From Enterobacterales bacterium (GTDB lineage Bacteria > Pseudomonadota > Gammaproteobacteria > Enterobacterales > Enterobacteriaceae): 46,945 bases of DNA. This document shows positions 46,819 through 46,945 of the stretch, one piece after another. The stretch spans positions 1 through 46,945 of the forward strand of contig JAATFO010000145.1 of the NCBI GenBank assembly GCA_015655145.1. Direction: 5' to 3'. The notes beneath the pieces are model-generated. The model was not told where the DNA came from and searched no databases. It saw only the letters and a list, made by a program, of their open reading frames with translations. How positions within the stretch are numbered: position 1 is the first letter of the stretch; the number at the start of each line of letters is the position of its first letter. Made by a program: the position numbers and the translations under genes.

Positions 46819-46945
46819 TATACCCGTCATCTTTCACACCACAGCGGCGTTGGCGGCGCGCGTTCACCCGCATCACTTACCAGTGTAAGCTCAGCGGGAT
46901 TCGCTTGCTTGCCGTCTTGCCGTAACGCGAAATCTATAGGGTATA
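46819..46945. repeat. ERIC (intergenic repeat unit), full-length 127 bp
   Basis: Imperfect palindrome with ends TATACCC (46819-46825) and GGGTATA (46939-46945), exactly 127 bp, the standard ERIC length. The centre CATCACTTAC…TGTAAGCTC…GGGATTC matches the conserved ERIC core. It ends at the window edge. ERIC elements are non-coding and can form stable RNA hairpins; they occur in many enterics and are common in Yersinia and Photorhabdus. Confidence 0.88.

Overview
The window is chromosomal DNA of a gammaproteobacterium of the order Enterobacterales. From adhE to rnb the gene order follows the Escherichia coli adhE–tonB–trp–topA–cysB–acnA–pyrF–rnb segment, and most proteins are within a few residues of the E. 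coli lengths. The trp operon has separate trpG and trpD genes. That arrangement occurs in Yersiniaceae/Pectobacteriaceae-type lineages, while Escherichia and Salmonella have a trpGD fusion. The BON-domain lipoprotein between ompW and trpA, the 127-bp ERIC repeat and the IS1-type element fit the same kind of organism. I cannot name the species from sequence alone.

Layout: (1) 1-190, the right end of an IS1-family element; 489-6179, adhE, ychE/marC, yciU and clsA, with the oppABCDF operon that E. coli carries between ychE and yciU missing. (2) 6338-11330, yciY, yciI, tonB, yciA, yciB, yciC, a YkgJ-family cysteine-cluster gene, ompW and a BON lipoprotein. (3) 11480-18249, the complete trp operon on the minus strand (promoter/operator, trpL leader peptide, attenuator, trpE-G-D-CF-B-A, terminator). 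(4) 18319-23749, trpH, yciO, rluB, btuR, yciK and sohB. (5) 23757-32304, yciN, topA, cysB, the small genes ymiA and yciX, and acnA. (6) 32380-36860, ribA, pgpB, lapA-lapB and pyrF-yciH. (7) 36947-41811, osmB, an apparent ybdD relic, cstA and rnb. (8) 41935-46945, an accessory block with a YdeP-type molybdopterin oxidoreductase, a divergent LysR regulator and a CMD/alkylhydroperoxidase-like protein, ending in an ERIC element.

Functionally this is mostly housekeeping: tryptophan synthesis under operator and attenuator control, DNA supercoiling (topA), cysteine regulation (cysB), aconitase, riboflavin and pyrimidine synthesis, LPS assembly control (lapAB), phospholipid enzymes (clsA, pgpB), fermentation (adhE) and RNA decay (rnb). 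Several loci seem to have lost genes relative to E. coli (opp, kch, yciGFE, yciQ, yciT/yciR), and one gene (ybdD) appears decayed.

I found no CRISPR array, prophage, toxin cluster or defence island. The least ordinary part is the YdeP–LysR–CMD block at the right end. It has a symmetrical T-N11-A dyad in the divergent promoter region and a peroxidase-like protein that lacks one of the usual two active-site cysteines. A Fur-like box abutting the start of the small gene ymiA is the second point of interest. Names rest on recalled family sequences and synteny; no database search was run.
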